Positions 57,447-64,000 of a stretch of DNA of 64,000 bases are shown here, piece after piece (the stretch's first letter is position 1; every line of letters begins with the position of its first letter). The position numbers and the translations under genes were made by a program. Origin of the DNA: Edaphochlamys debaryana (lineage: Eukaryota > Chlorophyta > Chlorophyceae > Chlamydomonadales); assembly GCA_016858145.1 (NCBI GenBank), contig JAEHOE010000004.1, positions 434,001 to 498,000 on the forward strand, in the 5' to 3' direction. Below the pieces are notes generated by a model, which saw nothing but the letters and a program-made list of their open reading frames with translations, was not told the origin of the DNA and made no database searches.

Positions 57447-60400
57447 ATGTTGCGTTGCCTCAGCCACCGCCTCCGCATTCCTATAGCTTTAGCTCTTGTG
57501 CTCTTGGCGTCGATCGTGCACTGCGCCAGTAATGCTGCGCTTCTACATCCCAAGAATCCGCAACGCTGGCCGTCGAATAAAGCCGGAGCGGCGCGCCATT
57601 TAGATCACAGTCAGGTATGCAGACGTAGCTGGTGGTGGGGTACTCGGCTCTCGCGGCTCGAGTTGATCTCGGCAAGGTGACGGGGTGTGTGCTCTCAGCT
57701 TCCCCGCCGTCGAGACCCGCGCTTCGCCGGCTCTTCCCGGGTCGCCAGCTTTAGCCGCTGCCCGATCCGACTGTCCAGCAAAAGCCGTGGATACAAGACT
57801 ATTGCGTCCGGGCGAGATCCGTGCAAGTCAACTCTTCAACTGCCATGTCGTTGAGGGGATGCCCGCCCAGGCCGGGCCACGCCCGCAGATTACGACTGTC
57901 TCCAGCTTGCATGGCAGCTTGGATAGCCTTCTCGGAACGCGTTGCTCTCGCCCCGTACGCATGGCACGCTCTGTTTATCCTCCAATGTTTCACCAGGACA
58001 CCCCGCCCTCTGCCCCCAACAGGCGAGCGTCCAGACATTGGCGACATCGCTCGAGCGGCGGAGCCTGCAGGTCGGCCCCGCCTGCGACCTCTGCACCGCA
58101 TGCCTCTTCAACATGGGAAGCGTAGCGAGGGTGAGTGACGGGCGGCCTGTCCTGCGTACACGGGCGGGTGCAAGGCTGGGCCAGGGCAGGGCCGGGGACT
58201 GGTGCGTGCGGTGTGTGTAGGCGTGGGGGGGAGCATGAGAGGTGAGGCGCTGGTACAGCGGGCAGAGGATTCGGGGGCGCGGAGGCGCAGGGACGCTGCG
58301 GTTTGGTGCGCAGTTTGGCGGGGGACTCGATTTACCCCAAGCACTGACCATTGTGACCAACCCTGCCCCCCTGACCCCCAGATGGGCCACGAGGCCGCGT
58401 CCCAGCCCGGCAGCAACGCCACGGCACTCGCTGAGGCGTTCAGCTCCGCCTGTCTTGGCGGAGGCTACCCTTCGGAGCTGTGCACCATCTTCTCCAGTGC
58501 TATCCTGGAGCAAGTGCCGGTGAGGCATGGAGCGAGGCCTGGGCGCATGTTGTTGGTGGGGTCTGGGACGCGTGATACGAGTCTGCCATAAGCCCGGCGT
58601 TGTCGTCCTGTCCTCGCTCACAAGCAGCCCCGTACTCCGCTGGTATTGGTGCCCCAGCTTCGTTCCGTCTGCAGGCGTTGGTCCCTTCGGACAAGCTACC
58701 CATAGACCCCACCGCGCCCTACAGTTTTATCTCACACATGCCTTGCTTTTGCCCCGCCCTTGCTCCCGCTGCGCCGCCCGCAGGGTCTTCCGCTGGCCAA
58801 CCGCGCAGGGCTCATGTGCTCGGCCCTGCGCCAATGTATACAGCCGGGCTGCGACTCGGCCAACATAACGGCTCCCATGTACGGCGCCGTCGGAACCAAC
58901 ATCACGGGCCCGATCAGTATGTGCAGCGTGGAGGGCGTACAGGGCGGCACGCCAGCGCTCGGTGAGAGGGCGAGGGTGGGCGTAGGGCGGGTATAGGACG
59001 GCGGGGTGCCACGGCGGCAGGAAGGTTGGCGGTGGGAGCTGCGGGCTCTTGGGGACTCTGGACTTATGCCACGTGGGGCTCAGCAGGCTCTCAGAGTCCC
59101 GCCCCCACGCACGCCTTCCAACGTTACCCACCCGCTCCAATCTTCCGCCTTCCCTCCCAACGTCTACCGGCTGCTGCAGGCGAGCTGGGCATCCACCCAG
59201 CGGCGCTCATGCCGGGGGCCTGCTTCGACTTCGATGACTTTGGCTGCTCCGATGACAACACGTGCGCGCCCACCTCCCAGCACGTGACTGGCTGCGGCGC
59301 GGACGGCAGCGTGGGCGCGGAAGCGCTGGCCGTGGGGGAGTGCGCGGGACCCACGCCCTTCTGCGACCAGTCGATTGTCCAAGGTTACATGGATGATCAG
59401 AACGCCGGCAGGCTGGCGTGCGGTCCCGAGGGCTCGTGTCCTGAGGGTCGGTACTGCGTCAGCCACGACAGGATGGTCACGTGGTCATGCGATCCAGTCC
59501 AGCGGCTCTTGACGTACGGTGCGTGTGGGGGTCTCGTTCCGGGGCGGCAGGGCTTGGCGTAGCGCAGGCGGCAGGGGCCGGGGCCCGCATGCACCTTCCT
59601 TTCGGTTCGGGGAGGTGGCGGAGCGCAGGGCCACCTGGTGTTCCCGCGCCCTCTCGTCACATGCGCCCCGCTTCGCCCAATCCCCCAATCCCCCAATCCC
59701 CCAATCCCCCAATCTCCCAATCCCCCAATCCCCCAATCCCCCAATCCCCCAATCCCCCAATCCCCCAATCCCCCAATCCCCCAATCCCCCAATCCCCCCA
59801 ATCCCCCAATCCCCCAATTCAGGCCACTCCAGCGCCTCCTGCCTGCCCACCAACCCCGGCATCAAGGGCGATGCTGGGTTCCTGGATGACGAGCTCACCC
59901 TGGAGCTTGACGCAGAGCCCGCAGACTTGACCAACGTGTACTGCTCCGACGTGTTTGACGCTACCACTGCCTCGCGCATGGGCTATTCCTACAGCTGCAA
60001 GTGCTCGACGGAAGACGGAGATCTGGTCTGCAACCTGGGGTACACCCATGACCTGACGGTGAGAGGTCTTACGCCTGCGAAGCGGTGCTGTCTACCTGCC
60101 GTACAGCACAGTACAACACAGTCCTATCCAGGGGAAACTAGCTACCCAGCTCGAGAGTGCGGCGCAATCGGGAGTGCAGGCATGCATGCAAGCCTCTCGA
60201 GGCAGCTAATAAGCCACGGCACTGACCGCTGTTCCATCCGCCGATCCTGTGCACCCCACAGAAAGGGGACACCGTCACACTCAAGGCTGGAGGGCCCCTG
60301 GTCATGAAGCTCGACCCCAGCCGCTCCTTCAGCGGATCCGCCACCGTGGTCTTCTCACAGGAGCTTTGCACCATGTGCCTCCACGTTCTCAGTCCGGTTG

Positions 60401-63400
60401 CGGCCTATGCCCTCACCAACACGAGCAGGGCCGGCCGTGTGGGTGCCTTCAAGATGGCGCTGGCAAGCATTGGGTACTACGAGTCTGAATGGAATGACTA
60501 CCAGTTCCAGTTGCTTGCGCTCATTCAGTCGGATGACCTGGCCAAGAGCAACATATCCACCCGGGCGGGAGCCATGTGCGTGTCCATGTGGTTCTGCAAG
60601 CTGCCGTACAATGACAACGTCACGGCAAACGCGTACGGCAACCCGTCCGGCAGCGCTATCCTGAGGCAAGTGGTCCCAACGGGAGTCGGCCAGTGGGTGG
60701 CGACAGCGCACGCGTGCGAGCTTTGCACCATTGGGCTCCGCACACGGCACTACCATGCTTGCGAATGCGTGCCTGCCTGCCGCGTCCGTACCGTACCCCT
60801 CCAACCTCGTCCCTTCATTTCTTCAAACCCCTCACAGCGGCTCCCTCAACTTCTGCACCGTCGAGGGCGTTGACGGCGGCCTCGTGGCCCCCGGGGACAT
60901 GAGCCTGCACCCCAGCATCGCCGTGCGACCCGAGACGTGCATCGTGAACAACACCGAATTCCAGTGCCTCGGAGTCAACGGCATGTGCTACGACGCGTAC
61001 AATGCCTACACCGTCTGCCGCTGCGTCGGCGGCGTGCAGCTGTGCGGAGAGATGGGGTACTGCACCTATCCAGACCCGGAGGAGCCCTCGCCCTCGCCCT
61101 CGCCCTCGCCCACTGGCCCTCCCGAGCCTGAGCCGTCGCCCACGCCCTCGCCCAGTGGCTCTCCCTGGCCCTCGCCCTCTCCGTCGCCTCAGCCGTCCAT
61201 ATGCCCGGTCTGCAACTTCTGCCTATCAGCCCTCTCCCCCGTTGCAGCGTACAACATGCGCAACGGTAGCAGGGACGCCCGGGCGGAGAAGCTGCTGAGC
61301 GCCTGCGCTGCCAACCCAGAATGGAATCAAGATCTCTGCAACAGCCTGGCAGGAACCATCCGTACGGCAAACGTGTCACTGCAGATCGCCGTACGCGCCG
61401 GCGCCATGTGCGCGGCGCTCGGCCGGTGCCAAGCGGCGGCGAACTGCTTGCTCTCGGCGCCGCTGTTCAACGGGTACGGCAACAGTACGGTGCCACAGCA
61501 AGGCTCTCTCAGCTCCTGCACCATCGAGGGCGTGTACGGAGGACACGCCGCTCCTGGAAACCTGACGGGCGACCTGTCAGCCTTATTCCCCGGCTACTGT
61601 GACCCCAGATTCTCCCTGTCCACGTCGTGCCCTACGGACTACGTCTGCCAGTCCATGCCAGGCTATGGCTGCGGCTGCGCGGCAAACGTCGAGCAGTGCA
61701 TCCCGCTTGGCAAGTGCCAGCCGGCAAGCCCCTGGGGACCCAGCTCCTGCCCAGACTGCGTCGACTGCCTCCAGACCCTGGGCCCCGTCGCGGCCTTTGC
61801 CTTGGACAACACCAATGCCACGGCCCGGGCGGAGCGTCTGCTTCAGGCCTGCGCCGCCAACCCCAACCTGCCCCCGGCCGCCTGCCAGGCCCTTGCGGCC
61901 GGCATTGCCGCCAACACAACCGCCGTCGCAACACGCGCGGGCGCCCTGTGCGCGGCCATGCACGTCTGTTACAAGCCGGGCTGCATGTACGTGTCAGCCC
62001 CAGCGTACGGCAGTGATCCGGTCAACGGGACGAGGGTGTACGGCAGCGTGTCATTCTGCACGGTGGAGGGAGTGACCGGCGGCTACTGGGCGCCCGGCGA
62101 CTTCATTCAACACCCGAACGCTCTGTACGGCAACAACGTGTGCGTCCACGACAACCCGTCGTACGGCTGTACGGATCCCATGGCGCCCACGTGCTACAGC
62201 ACCGGAGAGCAGTACTGCCAGTGCTCCGGCACGCAGGAGATCTGCGGTACCTTCGGCTTCTGCCCACCAGCATCCTCGCCCTCGCCCTCAGCCTCGCCCT
62301 CGCCTCAGCCGCTCCCCACCAACTGCCCCAACTGCGTGGCTTGTCTGGCGGCGCTGGGCCCAGTCGCGACATTCGCATACGAGGCCAACACCGGCTCGGC
62401 CAGCCCGGTCCCGAGCCCGAATCCCGTGGCCACTAGCTGCGTGCTCAGCTCTGGAGACCCCAACGGAACCTCCTGGGCCATTGCACAACGGCTTCTCCAG
62501 GCCTGTGTGGACCACCCCGTTCTGCTGCAGAGCGGGCGTTGCTGCCACGTGGCGCAAGTGATTGCCGCCAACACCAGCGTTGCGGCGGGCGTGGCGATGC
62601 GCGCCGGAGCCATGTGCGCGGCCCTCGGCGCGTGCAAGCAGCCCGAATGCTCGGACGTGTACGCGCAGCAGTACGGCGGTACGAACGGCACCATCGTACG
62701 CGGCAGCCTCAGCTTCTGCACTGTGGAGGGCGTCAGCGCTGGCACCAACCCGCCGGGAAACACGACGGAATACCCCCACGTGCTATACCCGGGCACTTGC
62801 TACCCGGGCGCCGCCGCGTTCGGTTGCGACTACAACGGAATTAACGGTAGCATGTGTCAGCCCATGTCCTGGATGGGCACGGTGTGCACGTGCTTCGGGG
62901 ACCAGGAGAGCTGCTCCTCCCTAGGCCTGTGCTCTGGCCCCCCACAGCCCTCGCCGACCCCCAGCCCCTCCGGCGGCCCCAGCTTCATGTACGACAAGTG
63001 TGTGGCTGTCGGCGCGCCCTGCCCGCCCGGCTCGATGAACTGTACGAACAGGTGTACGGCCAGTGAGGAGCTGCCGCTGTCGCTGCCGCTGCCCATGACC
63101 CCCACGGCCCAGTAAGTACCGGTGACGACCCTAGTGGGTCGCGCCAGGCACGCACAGCCCCGCTGGTGAGGGCTTCTGCGCTGTAGCTGTGGGACGCAGG
63201 GGTACCGCCAATGACAAGCACCAGGCAGGCTTTGGACGGCAGGGCTGTATCCTCATCATTGTTGCGGCTGATGTCTTGCGTGCCGCGCCCTGGCCGACAT
63301 TCAGGTACTTCACGTACGGCATGGCTATCAAGTACAAGTGTGGCTGGAAGCAAACACCCTCTGATTGCGTGGCGGAGCCGCTGTGCACGTAAGGACAGGG

Positions 63401-63709
63401 CGCAGCCGCTTTGGGAATTCGCATAAGGGGCTGGGTTGATGGTTGGAGCCTGGCGTACATGCTCATGCGGCGATTGTGCAAACCCTTTCTCCTCCCGACC
63501 GGTTCCTCCGCCCTCCCCGCAGGTGGTCTACCTTGCTCAACACTTGCGAGCCCCTTAACTGGATGGATCCGCTGGTGCGTGTTCGTGCCAGGGTTCGTGG
63601 TCCCGGGTGTACGGCGGGATCGCGACTGCACTTGGTGGGATCAACTGTGCCCTGTGGTGCGTTAATCGCTATATTATTGTCACTAGTACATCGCCTGCTT
63701 AAAAATTAG
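57447..63709 (+). CDS. Large secreted cysteine-rich protein with five saposin-like units and SP-rich linkers
   Basis: Ten exons: 57447-57614, 58023-58130, 58382-58519, 58784-58961, 59180-59518, 59823-60058, 60262-60665, 60838-63111, 63305-63388, 63523-63709; 1,371 residues, phases matching. A signal peptide covers about 1-26 ([16 protein letters not shown]). Five units at about 76-156, 425-505, 646-721, 828-901 and 1020-1123 share the pattern CxxCxxC, a middle pair of cysteines, and [12 protein letters not shown], which resembles saposin-B spacing; unit 2 lacks the middle pair. Each unit is followed by a CT[VI]EGVxGG module and a further Cys-rich stretch. Linkers are (SP)n-rich, as in algal wall and matrix glycoproteins. 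Stopping at TAA 63113-63115 would omit two phase-compatible exons and a hydrophobic C-terminus ([15 protein letters not shown]). A surface or matrix role is inferred. Confidence 0.8.
59676..59819 (+). repeat. (CCCCCAAT)n tandem array, about 18 copies, in an intron
   Basis: Nearly perfect 8-bp array running to the acceptor of the intron 59519-59822; the complementary strand reads ATTGGGGG. It serves as the pyrimidine-rich tract in front of the AG. It is not the algal telomere repeat (TTTTAGGG). Confidence 0.95.
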
Positions 63710-64000
63710 TCGCGGTCAACGCTCAACGCGGGTTTGGCCAAACTCGGATTACAGCCAAGCTCAAGCCTGGATGAGCATAGCTAGAGCGGTGATGGGCTCA
63801 ATAAGGCAGGACCTGTCGCATCCGGTCGCGAGCTGTCAACTCGGCAAGTAGACGGCATTTGCTGCGACCGGCGACTCCGCCGGCTGCGTGGGCGCACGAG
63901 CGGGTGCAGGACAAAGCCTCAGTAGTAATGCAGCACGCCCTGGGCGCGTGGATGGCGTGTTTGCGTCCAACCCTTCCCACTCCCCCGTCTGGGCCGAGGC
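63710..64000. other. Downstream region, no gene seen
   Basis: Probable 3' UTR of the saposin-like gene and flanking DNA; nothing recognised. Confidence 0.5.

Noticed and set aside
59676..59819. Open frame encoding PNPPIPQS repeats, or an internal telomere array
   Set aside because: The stretch lies between a GTGCGT donor and an AG acceptor that join flanking coding exons, and the unit is not TTTTAGGG or a close variant.

Overview
The window looks like nuclear DNA from a green alga, most likely of the Chlamydomonas/volvocine order (Chlamydomonadales). It is strongly GC-rich. Genes are cut into many short exons by introns of roughly 70-800 bp, usually with GTGAG/GTGCG donors. The proteins are rich in alanine and glycine, (SP)n-rich secreted sequence is present, and TGTAA, the usual chlorophyte polyadenylation signal, lies about 300-550 nt after several stops. 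The F-box-like/ankyrin genes also fit this group. Species cannot be named. No operons, CRISPR arrays, complete transposons or rRNA were seen. Gene models below were built by joining exons with matching phase and by protein-family recognition, so individual splice sites are predictions.

Layout. 1-2214 (+): 3' part of a TVP38/TMEM64 (VTT/DedA) membrane protein. 3239-5177 (+): membrane-anchored PAN/Apple-cyclophilin fusion. 6510-10290 (+): AP-1 clathrin adaptor mu subunit, complete in 10 exons. 11310-13563 (-) and 13777-17759 (+): divergent, paralogous alpha-helical (ARM-like) nuclear proteins that share a nearly identical 141-bp tract in inverted orientation. 18483-21288 (+): F-box-like/ankyrin gene with a tandemly duplicated last exon, one copy frameshifted. 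21916-29345 (-): UPF1/IGHMBP2-type SF1 helicase. 29438-34447 (-): eukaryotic cellular RNA-dependent RNA polymerase directly upstream on the same strand. 34820-39327 (+): cytochrome P450 joined to an AAA_28 (TTD14/NadR-like) P-loop ATPase. 40029-42140 (+): second F-box-like/ankyrin gene. 43302-53856 (+): 27-exon multi-pass membrane class-3 lipase. 54433-56543 (+): organelle-targeted-looking glycine-zipper protein. 57447-63709 (+): large secreted cysteine-rich protein with five saposin-like units.

Most notable. The RdRP and the SF1 helicase are separated by fewer than 100 nt on one strand and may be one fused gene or one transcript. As I recall, canonical RdRPs are reported missing from Chlamydomonas reinhardtii, so this locus would be an RNA-silencing amplification module in the same broad group. 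It shares a 372-bp divergent promoter region with the unusual P450-ATPase fusion. Other points are the repeated secreted saposin-like protein, an inverted tract suggesting gene conversion between the ARM-like paralogs, and several GC-AG introns, one of which splits the helicase Walker A motif.
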